Shown piece by piece: positions 11,427 to 24,592 of a stretch of DNA of 64,000 nucleotides. The notes under the pieces are model-generated. The model saw only the letters and a list, made by a program, of their open reading frames with translations. It was not told the origin of the DNA and searched no databases. The stretch's first letter is position 1. Every line of letters starts with the position of its first letter. Source of the stretch: Castanea sativa (lineage: Eukaryota > Streptophyta > Magnoliopsida > Fagales > Fagaceae); assembly GCF_040712315.1 (NCBI RefSeq), contig NC_134015.1, positions 25,545,614 through 25,609,613 on the forward strand, read 5' to 3'. Position numbers and translations under genes: made by a program.

Positions 11427-11872
11427 AATACCAAATTGTACCGACCTATATTGGCTGTATCGAAATGTTTTAGTTGCTTTGGCAAGAATTGACATTTTGA
11501 TCAGTACAATAAAAAAATTTGTGAAAAACACATTATTTAAGTTAATATTTGATTAATATTTACAATTTTTTTATTTATAAAATACTAAGTATTTTAACAC
11601 ACACACACACACACAAGGAGAGAGAGGAGAAGGTTTTAAAGAAACTAACAGTGATGTATATCCAAAATGGTCTAAAATATGTGCAATTTAAATTTTATGT
11701 TGATAAGCATAAAAATTAATAATTTCATACTTACATAAATATATACAAACATATATAAATATTTAGAAATATATAAATTGTGGTAATCCGAAACAGTATA
11801 TCAGTACCGAAATATTTCGTTCCCGTAACTAAACCAAAATGGCTTCCAATACGAAATTGACTTCTTTGAAAT
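11427..11872. repeat. Decayed copy of the CCGGTA-rich element
   Basis: The right part (11779-11872) aligns with 40249-40353: GGTAATCCGAAACAGTA against GGTAAACCCGAAACGGTA, then CCGAAATAT, CCAAAATGGC and ATTGACTTCTTTG. The left part starts TTGTACCGACCTATATTGG. Many CG positions of the younger copy are TG or CA here. The middle contains (AC)n at about 11599-11615. Confidence 0.55.
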
Positions 11873-11924
11873 AAACACATATATGTACAAGTTATTAAAT
11901 TGTTTGAAAACCCACTTCACACTT

Positions 11925-11950
11925 ACCCCCCCCCCCCCCAAAAAAAACCT
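11925..11950. repeat. C-run followed by A-run
   Basis: About 13-15 C followed by A. Simple sequence inside a gene-free stretch (11873-12325) in which I see nothing else except the micro-insertion at 12094. Confidence 0.6.
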
Positions 11951-12093
11951 TTATTATTAGGCTAAATTACAAATTACACTCTTTAATTTTGCCTAAAATT
12001 CAATTTTTTTAATTTAATTTCACTTTCGTTAAATTAAAATTTATTTGACTTTCAAGTTTATTTAATTAGGCATTCCGTCCAATTCTGTTAGAT

Positions 12094-12115
12094 TTTTTTT
12101 TTTTTTTTTGAGAAA
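12094..12115 (-). repeat. Micro-insertion, poly(T)GAGAAA with 15-bp direct repeats
   Basis: The insert reads T(16)GAGAAA on the plus strand, which is TTTCTC(A)16 on the other. CCAATTCTGTTAGAT stands on both sides (12079-12093 and 12116-12130), a perfect 15-bp target-site duplication. Confidence 0.8.
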
Positions 12116-12325
12116 CCAATTCTGTTAGATTGATTGTTGTTAAGTGTCTTTTTCATATTAAAAAATTCATAAAATTAATAAAGAATATCTTTTGAAAAAC
12201 TAAAATATTAAAAAATAGAATTATTATTTGAAATTGGGGAAAAAAACCAAAAATACAATTAACCCCTCTTTCTTCATCATCATATTAACCCCCCTCCCAT
12301 TATTGAAATCTCTCTCAAACCCTTA

Positions 12326-13714
12326 GAACATTCACAGCTGGATTCTAAATCCTATCCTATTTTACCATCCCAAAAAGCTACTTTATCAATTATACAATAT
12401 AATTTTACAATACACCCAACATCCCAAAATTCTATTATTTTACATTTTTACTAAAATAATATTTCTACACAATAAAATAATATATCCCACAACACCACCA
12501 CCGCCTGCACTACACACACCTGAAACCCCCAGCAACCCATATTCTACCATCAACACCACAAACAAAAAAATAAATAAAAAACACCCAAACCATCAACACC
12601 ACAAAAAAAAATAACACAGCAACCCACCGCCACCTAGCACCACCAAAACGACACAACCCACAACCACCGTGACCCACACAGACCCCCCACAAAAAAAAAA
12701 AAGAACAGACCCACGATGAGCAGACCCACTGCAAGCAAAACCCAAACCCATGGCGGCAAACCCACTGTGAGCAAATCCTAGATTTACGCCGGCAAACCAC
12801 GTCGAAAACCCATCACGCCATCCACCAGAAAACCCAAAACACGACCCGGATTGCAACCCACCATAAAAAATGAACCAATCTCAGCCATACCCACCTCTTC
12901 TATAGGCATCGGTCACAACAGGAAAAAAAAAATCACAGTATCCAAAACCCAGAACTCCAAAACACGAGAGAGGATCGCAACCCACCAGAAAAAATGAACC
13001 AATCTCAGTCATACCCACCTCTTCTATAGGCATCGGACACAACAAGAAAAAAAAAAAAAAACCCGAAACCCCCAAACCCAGAACAGAAAACACGAGAGAG
13101 GAGAAGGATGATGCCTGATGGTGTCTCTGATGTGGTTTTGTTTAGGTTTGATCATTGATGTGTGAATTTGGATTTGGGAGGAGGATGGTGTTTGGGTCTG
13201 AAGAGAAGAGAGAGCAGATGAGAAAGAGAGAAGGAAGAGAGAGAAAAGAAAGAGAAATAATGAGAGAGGAGAGAGAAATTCCGGGTTAAAAAGGGGAAAG
13301 AGAGAGAATTAAAATTTTTTTTTTTTATACCATTCAAGTACAGTACCATCTCACAAATAAGATGGTATTGTAGCACTATGCCAAAAAAAATTTGGCCTTT
13401 GGCATTTAGGGTCCGTTTGGATAGAACTTATTGCTGAAAACTGAAAACTGAAAACACTGTAGCAAAATAATTTTTAAATGGTTAAAAAACACTGTTCATG
13501 CCAACAGTTACTGTTCATTGGCCTAAAATCACTGTTCATGGCCAATGAACAGTAACAAACACGCGTAAAAAAAAAAAAAAAAAAAAACTGGACGTGGACG
13601 CACGTTTGTGCTATCCAAATGCCCTCTTAGACCCTTCCGTTGTTGGGCATATTGTGGGCCTGAATGCCAAATATATCTTACATTTGGCATTTGAAAGGCC
13701 CACTGTGAATGCTC
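12326..13714. mobile_element. Non-autonomous element with TTA duplication (PIF/Harbinger-like)
   Basis: The ends are GAACATTCACAG on the left and CTGTGAATGCTC on the right, each bordered by TTA (12323-12325 and 13715-13717). A TTA duplication with such termini suggests PIF/Harbinger, by inference. The 1.39-kb interior is unusually C-rich on the plus strand from 12480. It contains a tandem duplication of about 123 bp (12835-12957 and 12958-13080, each with ACCAATCTCAG and CACCTCTTCTATAGGCATCGG), a purine-rich stretch at 13195-13310, and a nested family-A element at 13409-13624. No transposase is visible. Confidence 0.55.
13409..13624. mobile_element. Family A copy 2, nested in the 12326 element
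   Basis: The left end GGGTCCGTTTGGATAG and the right end (reverse) GGGCATTTGGATAG frame the same interior words as copy 1, with an extra GAAAACT repeat. Its position inside the larger element shows it inserted later. Confidence 0.65.
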
Positions 13715-13990
13715 TTAGATTGACCACATTCTGTTCTTCCCAAGTGCATTGTTGAAATTTTAGGCCCACATCACAATAACCGTGCAATGTACTTTGTGTT
13801 TGTAACTGGTATCAAAGCCTCCTACCTACATTTGTACACAATAATACTCTACTACCTTAAGAGTTACTACGTAAATAAGTGTAAAGTATAGGTTGTCTTC
13901 TTATACTCTATTCTTTCAACATAATAAAGAAAGAATAGGGTATTATTTTCGTAACAAAAAATCACTATACTTTCTTGGAAAACATAAGGG

Positions 13991-15125
13991 AATGTTTTAG
14001 TAACTATTTTTTTTTTTTTTCAAGGACCATTTTTCTGTATCCAATAACTAAAAATTTGTTTGGTTAGCAGAAACCAATGAAAAATAGAAAATAGTTTTCC
14101 TTTCTAATTTATAAAGAAAAATGAGCTATTTTCGGTTTCGAGTTTTTTCAGGCTTATATATGAGAACCTAGTATGACCCATTCCCTCTCTCTCTCTCGCC
14201 CCTCCTAATTTCAGATTTCTTCTTCTTCTACATCTTTCTTTGTGGTTGATAAATTCGTCAAACTGTTATTCATCTTCTTCACTCCAATACCCATCTCCCT
14301 AATTTCAGATTTCTATTTTTCTACTAGCAAATTTAAACTGTGTTTCACAGTTTTTGGCAAGCCCCCCTCTTCGTCTCGTCTTCTATTCCTTCAGTTCAAT
14401 TTGTTTTCTTTGCATTGTTTAATGTTCCTTTTTGGTTTTGTGAGCCCCCGTGAAGCATACAGCTCCAAACTATATTGCTTTCAATTAGTTCCCCTCCCCA
14501 AACGTTATGTATCATATATTCATATCTTTATTTATTTTTTTATTTTTAACTTGTGTTTTTCTTTTTCATTATCTGAATTACATATTATTGTTTTATATTT
14601 AGACAAAAGTAATTGTTGTTATTATTATTGTAATTATTGGGTAAATATTTGAACTTAAGATTTATATATTAGTTGAAATATGAACTTACAAGGTTCAGAT
14701 TGCAAAATTAATGTTGACAAATAACATGCATCATTGATGTATTTGAAGTTGGAGAATAATTGGCATCATTGATGCCTTCATATAAACTTTAGTCACTGAT
14801 TGTCACATTTAAAAGCATATTTTCCTTATGGCAGTTTGAAATTTTCAATTATATGTTTCGTGCTTTGTGTTGAAAGCTATATTCAAAACATTTAAATTTA
14901 ACAATAGGAGTGAATATAAAAAATATTGTGAATACTTCAGGAAAAAAAAAATTGAACATTCTCAAAAATAGTTACAAGACAAATTTTCTGTTTTTTATTC
15001 TTGGTAAATTATTTTTTCTTTTCAACTAAACAAACGCATTTTCCACTTTGAAAATACAAGAAAAAAAAATTTTCCTTAAAAACAAGAAATTGAAAACAAA
15101 AAATAAAAACAATTACCAAGCATAG
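13991..15125. mobile_element. Possible non-autonomous TIR element with UTR-like interior
   Basis: The outer parts contain loosely mirrored text (TTTTAGTAACTATTTTT on the left against GGTAATTGTTTTTATTTTT reversed on the right; TTTTCTGT / ACAGAAAA words). The interior at 14160-14420 is pyrimidine-rich (CTCTCTCTCGCCCCTCC, repeated TAATTTCAGATTTC) and resembles a plant 5' leader. The 136-codon frame at 14242-14652 has no known domain. Boundaries and class are uncertain. Confidence 0.3.
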
Positions 15126-15355
15126 CCTAATGTTTTTGGTATAATAAATTTGTTTTTGTTCAACCAAACTGGACTCCCCTAGGCCCAACTCTAGTTTTGG
15201 CCCAATCTCTTCAGATGGAGATCTGCATTCACCTCACTTTAGACGTGTAGTTAAGCTGGTTCCAACGCGCGATGTGCATATATATAAAGACCAATACTAG
15301 ATTTTGACAACTCTTGTTGTAGTAAATATTTTACGTACTTTTATATACTTGGGCA

Positions 15356-15369
15356 CCTTTCAAAAAAAA
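15356..15369 (+). repeat. Micro-insertion CCTTTC(A)n with 14-bp direct repeats
   Basis: A 14-nt insert is flanked by TATATACTTGGGCA at 15342-15355 and 15370-15383, with no mismatch. It belongs to the same class as the insertion at 12094. Confidence 0.75.
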
Positions 15370-15834
15370 TATATACTTGGGCAACAATGCTAAACATAAC
15401 GTTTTGTCTATAGAACCTATGTCCTTTATTTTTTTTTTTCCCCACTAATGAGGCCCACCAAGTTTTGGACATGAGGGACCAACTACTGGGCCGAGTTAAA
15501 TTCAAAAAATATCTTTAAGTTTGTTTGCCTTCAAATAGTGTCTTTTCTGTCCAGCCCAAACAAGATAGGGCTCAAGCTGTTCCATACTTTAGGCTGCAAC
15601 GTAGTGTGTGGAGAGGACTGTGGAGGATTGACTTTGGCAAATGATGTGTAGCAAATATCAATTCTATATTCCACCAATATTTTTGTTATGAGGTTCAACT
15701 ATTTTTTTGATGTGTAGCAAAGGATTCATCACTTGTTGAGACTTTTAGGGACTCATTTTAGGGGTTAAGGGATTCATCATTTGTTATGTCAATCTCATAA
15801 GTTTCACCAATTCTAGTCATATCTCTACCCTTAT

Positions 15835-15970
15835 GGTCCGTTTGGATTAAGAAAGATAGAGGGAGAGTAGAGTAAAGTAGATTTGACCCAAAATTAGTAT
15901 ATTTTTAGTCAAATCTACTATATCTACTCTCCTCCACTCCACCTCCTTTCCTCTTAAATCCAAAAGGGCC
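15835..15970. mobile_element. Family B MITE copy 1 (foldback, 136 bp)
   Basis: GGTCCGTTTGGATTAAG at one end and, in reverse, GGCCCTTTTGGATTTAAG at the other. The whole unit folds back around CAAAATTAGTATATTTTTAG, with GAGTAGAG / CTCTACTC-like arms. It shares its outer sequence with family A but not the interior. Confidence 0.7.
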
Positions 15971-16930
15971 TCAGTTTCTTTCTTTTATTTGGCTGATATA
16001 ATTACAAGAAGGAACAGAACCCAACTCTATTTCCAAAAAAAAAAAATGGTATATACAAAATTTGCCTTTATGAATAATTGGAGCTGATCCATGCGTCTAT
16101 TTTTATTTCATTATAAAGTATTTAAAGTGTAAAATTGAGAAGGAAAAAAAAAAATCAAACATGTTGCATGCAAATTAAAGTTGGACTGTTGGAGTACGAA
16201 ATGGAATACTAAAAAAATGAGAATGAGGATTTTTGTTGTGATTTAACTACTAGCAAAGTTTGCGTTCATTACTTTTGTATGTGTGCAAAGCATGGTACCT
16301 GCTGGGAACAGAAAATTCACTTCCAATTCTATTTGTTTGCTGCAGTTCAGATGAATCAAAAGCATTCAAACTAAATATTCAATAATAGTATGCAAATAAA
16401 AATTGGATCTTGGTTGGGAGTCAATTTTAGTGGATTTCTCAATCTGTCACAAAAAGCTCGTGGTTTTGTGGTTCGGTGATGGTACGGTTTGGAAAATGGT
16501 GGTGCTATGTTGTAAGTAAAAATAGGTAGCAAAATGGTGGGTATGGTGTGGACTGGTCGCGATCAAGCCAGGGCATTAAAGTTGTTGCAATATATGGATC
16601 AACCAACTTGGCCTATTTTACAATCTAAAAGTAAAACCTGCATGCAATAGATTAGGGGTTGAAGCCTAGGCCTTATGTATAATGATTAGTGATTATTAAG
16701 GCGACTTGTGCACCATTTCAATTATTGTGCCGTCATCATCTCAACACTCAAACCAACTATTTCTTAGAACAAATAAATGCAGAATTAAAAGAGACAGCCA
16801 ATATGGTTACATGGAACCAATGGAATATTCCAAAGTAAAAATCATTTTGAGGGCTTAACTACCTGCCTAAGGAAAACAAATTCACTATGATGTTTACAAA
16901 ATACAAATAGGAAAATAGTTTTTTTTTTTA
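15971..16930. other. Intergenic, no gene recognised
   Basis: Nothing coding. 16440-16570 is locally G-rich (repeated GGTGGT / ATGGTG) without a coding frame. Confidence 0.4.
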
Positions 16931-16934
16931 TTTG

Positions 16935-17098
16935 AATCATAAAATTGATGTTTTAACTTATAGCATCTGCTCCTGATTATAACTATTTATTATCATACCA
17001 AGACATCAATCTGTTTTTTAGTGTAAACAAGAATCAAACCCCATATATCTTATTTAAAAATAAGACACTTTACCAGTTAAGTTAATTAGTATCCACTA
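16935..17098 (-). repeat. tRNA-derived SINE, minus strand
   Basis: Read on the minus strand: TTAACTTAACTGGTAAAGTG (A box), GGTTTGATTC (B box), then CAGATTGATGTCTTGG and GGAGCAGATGCTATAAGTT, followed by an A-rich tail (T-run about 16920-16929 on the plus strand). It matches the copies at 27961 and 44588. Confidence 0.75.
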
Positions 17099-20000
17099 GA
17101 AAGAAAGGAAAAAAAAAAAACTATTTTAATGTGCTACCTGTAAAACTTACTAGCATTAACCAATACAATTTTGAATCCACAAACTTTCCTATAAGGACCT
17201 CTGTGGAACTTAAAACAATTACTCATAATTTCAAATACCCACTTGAAGATTTAAACTCCGTAGCAAACCCCAAGATGGCTTTATGGCTTTAAACTTGAGC
17301 ACTATGACAACATAAACACTCTGAAATATGAGTCTCTATTCGCTTCTAAACTCATGAGTTGAATAAGTGGAGATTAAGGTTTTCTCTTTGAATGACACAA
17401 AAGCTTTTTTGCCTCTACATCCTCTCCAAAAGTCATACTTAATGGGCTCTTATATATGCACTCCAATTGAGGTTACCCACATAAATAACAAACTTGATTA
17501 AAATGGTATCAAATCAAATTCTGAAATTGTGATTCTTGATCGATCTATTAGGTGTTAATGATGTGTCAAAATTCTTGGGTCTCCGTCTTGGAGTTACAAA
17601 TCACATCAAAGTCTCAACAAGGCTTTAACATTTTTTGTCATGAGTTGCTTAAGTGCTAACACCCCAATTAGGGTTACACTATATAAATAGAACTTCATTA
17701 ATTGTCACAGTGTAGGAACAAATTAATTGCAATCCTTCTTTTTCTTTTTGTAATTTTTTTTAAACATTTATTTGGCCATTCTCAACCAGTTCTGCTCGTT
17801 TGGCCATATAAAAAGTCCCAAGGGAAAGTCCTCTTTTATATCTTGGGACTACTCAAGAAAAGATAAGAGTAGTGATTATGTCAATGAGCTTGCATGCACT
17901 TGGCTAGACAACGAGGACCACGCTGCAGAGAACATGGCTCTGATAAAAATTATAATTTTAGAAGTTCCACATTTAATACATATTATGATTGGAGTGAAGA
18001 ATTTGAGGGAAGAGAAGATAAACTCTAGTTTGATTGATGTATATATGCGTTAGCCATTAGGCATTCTCTTTGGAAATCATTACTAGATTTTTTATTTGTG
18101 GGATTAGCATAAAAAATAAATCATCGCAGCATATAGTGGTTGTCAGATAAGCATTCTTTTCCGAGCTTTCTTGGGCCATATCATAACAACTTGATGGAGA
18201 CATTTGCATCCATTTCCTTTCATTCTATCTTTCTTTTCGTTTTCTTCTTTTTTCAAGTTTTGTATACCTTGAAATCTGCCTAATATTATTAAGTATATAG
18301 GTAATTGCTTGAAATCTGCATGTAAAAATATTAATATTTAATTCGACATTCATCATTTCTATGATTTTACTTTATAAAATGGGGTGGAAGCTGTTTCCAA
18401 TATTTTTGTATAATGTGAAGCATAGGTTATAGGAAACTCAAACTGTATCCATGGAGCTACTATATGCAGTTAGCACAGAGATAAACTCACTATATCCAAT
18501 CTCACTATGTATAATCATTTCATTTAAAAGTTTGCAAACTTCAAGTTAACTGTATGAATAGTTTTAACTTTTAACTTGAGGCTAATTTGTCAAATCTCAA
18601 TATGGATAGGCCATAGCATTAGGTTGAGTCATAATGATTTTCATTTTTCTTTCTCTTCCCCTAAGTGTAAATAAGGGAATTTCCACCCTCGTAATTAAAA
18701 CCCACATAAAAAAAATGGATGCCACTTTATCATATTCATTGCCAAAATATTAATTTCATACTTCATATTAAACCAAATTTAATTTTTCTAAACTAACACA
18801 TTTGTCGACAATTGTAAGTTGGCAATATATGCCATGCCGACCTAGATAATTTTGTTTGGTTCGGTTGTTTAAGAAGTAATTAATCGTGGATAGTGATTTT
18901 TGTTTTTTTCAACCATTCCATAACCTATAGTACACGTAGTAACACATTATTGGACATTGTTGGTTGGCACACAATTCATAAGCAATGTTAGGACTCGGTC
19001 CAATAAAAAAATGAACATAATGACTAAACGATATTGACTATACCTAAACATCCAATTTAATATGTATATACATCATGTTGATGTCTCATACAGAAAGTAC
19101 ACATCAATCAAGTAATAGTCACCATGCATGAAATTATTGTGCTAGATAATTCTCAATATCAAAATTAGGATAGCCTCATGAGTCAGGAGGAGTCATGATA
19201 TCGAAACTTCGAATAATATTGCTGATAGATAAGAGAATGGTGATTGATTTGTAGACATTGCATATGACACAAACAAACATCGGTGTCCGATCCATGCTAT
19301 TTTTGTTATGGCTGTCGACATGTACGTATTTGTAATTATATTAGACTTTTTGGTTAGGCTTGGATTTACCCCATGCCAAAATAAAGAAGCGATCATGATA
19401 ATGATCTTACTTGTAATCTTTTTCCTACAGCTATACTTGAAAAAGACTAGCAATTAATTCTGATTAAACCCAATAATAACTAGTATTTCTTAAGCAATTC
19501 CCTTTGTTTAAGTATTCAATAGTAAGAAACTTTTGAAAATTGAATAGTTTAAAATTGACTTTTGTTTATTCCTATTTAATATTACAATCTTTTATGTCAA
19601 TATCAGCAATTTTCGAACAGGTATTGATGCAATTGAAAACAAGAAAGGAAATTTCTTGGATATTTTGGGATCATCTTGGTAGGAGTATGGTACTGTTAGA
19701 AACATCCTAGAGAATTAGCATGCACCAGATGCAAAGGATAAAGAGGCATTCTTAGCCTTAGGGATACAATTTTTGTAATTCATAATAAAGGGGGGGGGGG
19801 GAAAAAAAAGAGAGAGGATAAAGTGGAATTTAGAAATTTAGAAAATTCAACTAAATTTCTAGTTTCTGCTACTCAAAACAATAGTAATGAAATTATTTGT
19901 AGGCAAAAAAAAAAACGAGTAAGAATTCAAAATGATGAAAAGTTTTTATCCTTCAATTCCTCCCTTTTATTAGGGTGGGGATGATAGAAAAGTTGGTGGC

Positions 20001-20950
20001 CAAGTGTCAAACGAGGCTAAGCTGCGTTATCATGATGGGATGGGAGGGGAGACCAGGACCTTATCCCAGAAACATATTTGGATCTTCATTTTTTTTTTTT
20101 TTCACTCATGCCAAAGCCCCATCATCCCACCACCGTTTTTACGTGTGGGACCATTTATAAGCTGGATCCCACTTTTTCATAACCTTTTGATTAGACTTTT
20201 TTTCTTCTTTTTTTTTTTTTTTTTTTCTCAATTCTTGATGTTTGGTATTTTGTTATAATTGAAAATCAAGACAAATAGACCTATCAATTGGATTTGGAAT
20301 AATTCGATCCGACCCCTTTTTTTTTTCATATCAGATTATCTGGTCTACACATTCATTTCATTCACAGTTACACACTATATATTATCATCACTATATGCAA
20401 GAGTTTGAGGAGGTTGATAATTTGGCATGGTCCATGACAATCAACAACATATTATTATTAGTATTATTATTATTATTTGTTCTTTTATAGTAATAATATC
20501 ATTAATGAATTTTAGACTGCTTAAGCTTAACAATTTATGTATTATTTAATTTTTATTTTCGAGTATTTTGTTTTTTATTTTGTTATTTGTATTGAAATGA
20601 AGACAAAGATATTATGATTATATTGAGGTAGAACTATTGTCTCCTCATAGTTAATTTCACCATCACACCACCAACTATTGTCTCCTCATAGTTAATTTGA
20701 CCATCATCGAGGTAGAACCTTCGCATCATCGCTTCCGTTAACCACAAACCCTCTTTTCCACTTTTAAGCGAAATAGAAAATTAATTAGGTTGATAATAAA
20801 TGGGTATGGTGTGGTATTGGTATTTGATAGCAATGGGGCATGAAGTTCTGCGTTTCAATTGCTCTATAATTCTTTTATGAATTTTTCCAAAATCATTCAG
20901 CAAATATTGGTTATTCTTGTATAACCAATATTTTATTAGAGTTTAGTGCC
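17099..20950. other. Gene-poor stretch
   Basis: No supported gene. A 93-codon plus-strand frame at 17772-18053 (begins at a non-ATG codon; contains SWDYSRKDKSSDYVNELACTW) has no family I recognise and is probably chance. Simple sequence: G-run at 19791-19801, T-runs at 20090-20102 and 20207-20226, TTA repeats near 20451-20477. A short direct repeat, ACTATTGTCTCCTCATAGTT, occurs twice at about 20632-20695. Confidence 0.4.
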
Positions 20951-20951
20951 A

Positions 20952-21410
20952 TTTTTTTTTTTAAGAAACCAAACCCATAGGCCTTGTATTATTGAAAAAG
21001 GAACAAAGAGAACTACAAGAAATCACGAATGACAAGGGGAGCTATATCATCAGAGATGGTATTATACTAAACCTGTAGCTCACTACCAGACTTAGATCTT
21101 CTGGCTAAAAAATGGGCAACTAAATTGTCTATACATTTCACATGGGAAAAGCTACAAAACTGAAAATCTCTAGCTAAAAACAGAACATCTTGAACCACAT
21201 GCCCATACTCTGGGTGAGATGAATCCTCATGCCTAAGTGCTTGGATAATCACTTCAGCATCACCCTCCACTATGCACTGCACTACCCCGAGCTATTTTGC
21301 AAAGAACATTGCCTTACGGCATGCTAGAAGTTTAACTATTGCTGCCGAAGTGGGGAGCTTGATTCGCTGAGACAAAGCACCAATAACAGCCCCTGTTAAT
21401 AATAATAGAG
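20952..21410 (-). pseudogene. LINE 3' end with plant RNase H-like domain
   Basis: On the minus strand the frame from about 21400 to 21067 reads GAVIGALSQRIKLPTSAA...ACRKAMFFAK, a stop (TAG, 21294-21292), then VQCIVEGDAEVIIQALR, DVLFLARDFQFCSFSHV and NLVAHFLARRS. This is the RNase H-like domain often found at the end of plant L1-type LINE ORF2 or as isolated relics (GDA, HVxxxxNxxAHxLAR signature). A non-coding tail ends in a short A-run (T-run at 20953-20962 on the plus strand), as expected for a LINE 3' end. Apart from the single stop it is well kept. Confidence 0.8.
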
Positions 21411-23194
21411 CCATTGTTAATAATAGCGTCATTGTTAAGCTCATGTTTTCTGGTATCCATAACTTACCTTAATATTAATGCCAAGTTACTAGTGCATTCT
21501 CATGTCCTTGTTTGGTGCTGATAATTAATCCTAAATTAAACCACAGGTATAACATTGACTCATGGTATAAGTTGATTCCTATAAATTAATGGTTAACCTA
21601 ACCTTAAAATGACCTATCTATTAAATGGGTTGTATCAGTTTAAAATGACCCGTTTATTAAAAAGATTACGCGAATCGCGTGTTATGTCAACTCGTTCAAT
21701 TAATAAACATGTCATGTTACATGACAATGACTCATGATTGATTTCACAAATCTAAGAATAAGTTAAAGCCTCTTGAATCCAACGCTTTTTCTTTTTTTTT
21801 TCTAAATCCAACCAAACTATTTTCTTCACCTTGATTAAAAATCAAAGAACTTAACACATTTTTCCAATGATCATCAATGCCTATTTTATACTATAGGAAA
21901 TGTTAACGGATGCTCTTAGGGCATTTGTTAACAATCCATTTAAAAAAAGTTTTTATGGGAAAATAAAATAAAAATGAATTAATGTTTTGATAGCTTTTTT
22001 CATTTTTCATAAAAGTGATGTCAAAACTTTCCTAAAATAGATTGTTAATAGTTGCCCTAAGGATACTCACTAACATGATCTTTTATGCTATTGAAATCAT
22101 ATACTCTTGAGGCATACCATTCATTCCTTCTTGGTGCGCTTGAGGCCCGGGAAATTGAGTTCACATTTACTTTCAGTAGAAATACAAGAAATTACTGTGA
22201 AAAAGTAAACAATGTGTCATTGTTTGAAGGAATTTTAAAATTAAAAAAAAAAAGAATTTTACAATACAATTTAAGGTTCAATGATCATCTATCATAAGAT
22301 ACATATCTTGTGGAACAACCAAATCACATTTATAAATAATCTCTGCATGTGTAACTGTCATTTGAGAGAGAAGGGAGCTAGGCATATGACTTAGTATTGT
22401 CTTATATGTTTGATATGTCGGGAATAAATGATGTACAATGGGCCTACAAAAAAAAAAGACCCAAAATTTCTGATGAAAAATTAAATTAGAAACCAAAGAA
22501 GTCGAATTCAGGTGGTGGAACCCCACTGCGTTCAGTTGCTTGCACATAGATTACGTATATAAATGTTTTGTTTTTAAGTTTTTGGCGTGTCATTGTTTGC
22601 GTTCGGTGGAATCTCATCATTTTATACATACAGCCATTTAGATGAGAATATTTTCCTACCACACCATGCATGGCTTTTATAATTTATATTATCACGAGTT
22701 TGCGGTTATATTCACAATATCCGCCAAGTGCAAATACGCCAAAGGAATAAATATATAACGGCTATATCCCATTTCTTAATTATTAATTTTTTCAGTTTTT
22801 TTATTTTATTTTAATGATTCAAAGTATTTTATGCGCATATATTTAATTAATTAGTCTTATATTATCCAATCCTTAATTTAAGAAGAAGAATGAGAAAAGT
22901 AACGTCTTGATTATATTATTATCATAATTATGAATAACTCTTTTAATTTTCTTGCCAAACAAATATTATAGTTCCCATGCTAGCCCAATTTTAAACGTAT
23001 TTCAAAATTTGTTTTTATGATGTCTTTGGGTAAATTTGAATCCATTTTTGGCATTGGGACCATAAGTTTAAGCTGTATAGAATACTTTGCTTCTTCTTCT
23101 CTTCTTTTTTTTTTTTTTTTTGACTAAGCTACTTGAACCACAAATTAATCCTTGTGATATGAGAAATTCTCCCACATGTGCCACCTATAAATCT

Positions 23195-23218
23195 CTTTTT
23201 TTTTTCGATTCAAACTAG
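23195..23218 (-). repeat. Micro-insertion, poly(T)CGATTC type, 10-bp direct repeats
   Basis: A 24-nt insert starting with a T-run is flanked by CTATAAATCT at 23185-23194 and 23219-23228. The non-T part (CGATTCAAACTAG) differs from the TTCTC class. Confidence 0.5.
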
Positions 23219-24571
23219 CTATAAATCTATTAGAGGTGAGTAGTGACCAACTATATCTATATATAAAAAGTAAGGCTCAGGTCAAATTATCCCTTGTGCA
23301 CTTATTCCAAGTCGAATTAATAGCCAACCAAGCTAGGGAAACATACTTTGTTCTTTTGGTATATGTGATATTCTCCCAATTAATGTTAATGTACTTGTGC
23401 ATATGGAATCATGGATGCATGTTTCAACCTTAACTAGTTAACCAGAAAGACATAGGAATAAAAATTTCTCTCTACAATTGGAGGCTACTAATGTAATTAA
23501 GCTCAAAAGTTTCTTGGTCTGTCACACTCTTATTTTTTTTAATGTTATTTTTCGTTCCTATGTTGACATTCAATGAACAGCTAGCTAAAAAAAAGTTGTT
23601 TATTCCTAACAGTAATTTTACATGATAGTGTCTGTTGTAAAGGTTTTTGTTTAATGAAAGTAACTTGGTATAGTGGACAATGCTTGACTTATAAGCAGTT
23701 TGGTCACACCGAAAGGTATGTATGTCACTAAAAAAATGGGTTGAAAACATTATTTTTGTACCCTTTATCCCTCGTAGCTAGCCTTGTTTGCTACGAATGC
23801 ACTTATTATAATCTATACAGAAGCGAGACACATTGCTTCATACTAAAATATTGTATTAGTAGGAAATTATTATTTGCTGCCAAAGTAAGGAATAATAGTG
23901 TTAGAGAAGTAATGTGAGTTCATTCGACAACCTATGAAATGGATTTTTTTTTTTTTTTTAATCTGATATAAAATGGATTGCCTATTTCTGCGGCGAAGAG
24001 ACAGATTAATAGTGCATGTGAACTAATGCCATTGCTGTCAAGAATCAGGTTGTTGGGATATTAGGATACACCTTTGAACTGAAGAGATCTCCACAATCTT
24101 AAAAGCTCAACGAGAATGTGATCGGTTAATCAACGAGAATTTTTGTTTAATTTGTAGGTTTTGTGTGATTTGGAAGGAATCCGAAGTTCTCTTCTCAAAA
24201 AATTTTAAAAAAATATATATATATATATATTTTTTAAAGAATATGAAGTTCAATATTTTTTCGATTTTAATGATATGTCTCACATAACAATGCTAGACAA
24301 AGTGTCTAGCAAGGGTATGGAAATAGAAACCGAGATAATATTCTAACAATAAGTTTAGAAACATAACTTTTGTTATAACTTTTTCACAACTTGTTTAAGT
24401 AATCAACTACGAGTAATAAAAAAACAAAATTGTAGATTCATGTAAAAGTGATTATCCACCACTTAATTAAAAATTATGTCCCTAGATTTATTAATGTTCT
24501 AATGTTTTCCTTGCTTTAAAATTTTAAATACTAAAGAATATAGTTGGAAAACGAAATTTATGATTTAGAGG

Positions 24572-24592
24572 TTTTTTTTTTTTTTGAGAATA
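24572..24592 (-). repeat. Micro-insertion, poly(T)GAGAATA with 12-bp direct repeats
   Basis: The insert is T(14)GAGAATA, which is TATTCTC(A)n on the minus strand, between ATGATTTAGAGG at 24560-24571 and 24593-24604. Confidence 0.75.

Noticed and set aside
12510..13093. Several minus-strand frames rich in Gly, Phe, Cys and Val
   Set aside because: They read through C-rich, duplicated DNA inside a transposon, with no motif and no start context.
13810..13830. TGGTATCAAAGCC resembling a copia primer binding site
   Set aside because: No LTR end, PPT or element body could be placed around it.
14242..14652. 136-codon plus-strand frame, Phe/Ser/Leu-rich
   Set aside because: Low-complexity translation of pyrimidine-rich DNA with no domain. 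At most it is part of a leader-like capture.
17772..18053. 93-codon frame with a fairly normal amino-acid composition
   Set aside because: Its first codon is not ATG, no family is recognised, and there are no matching splice-linked neighbours. Left as unresolved rather than called a gene.
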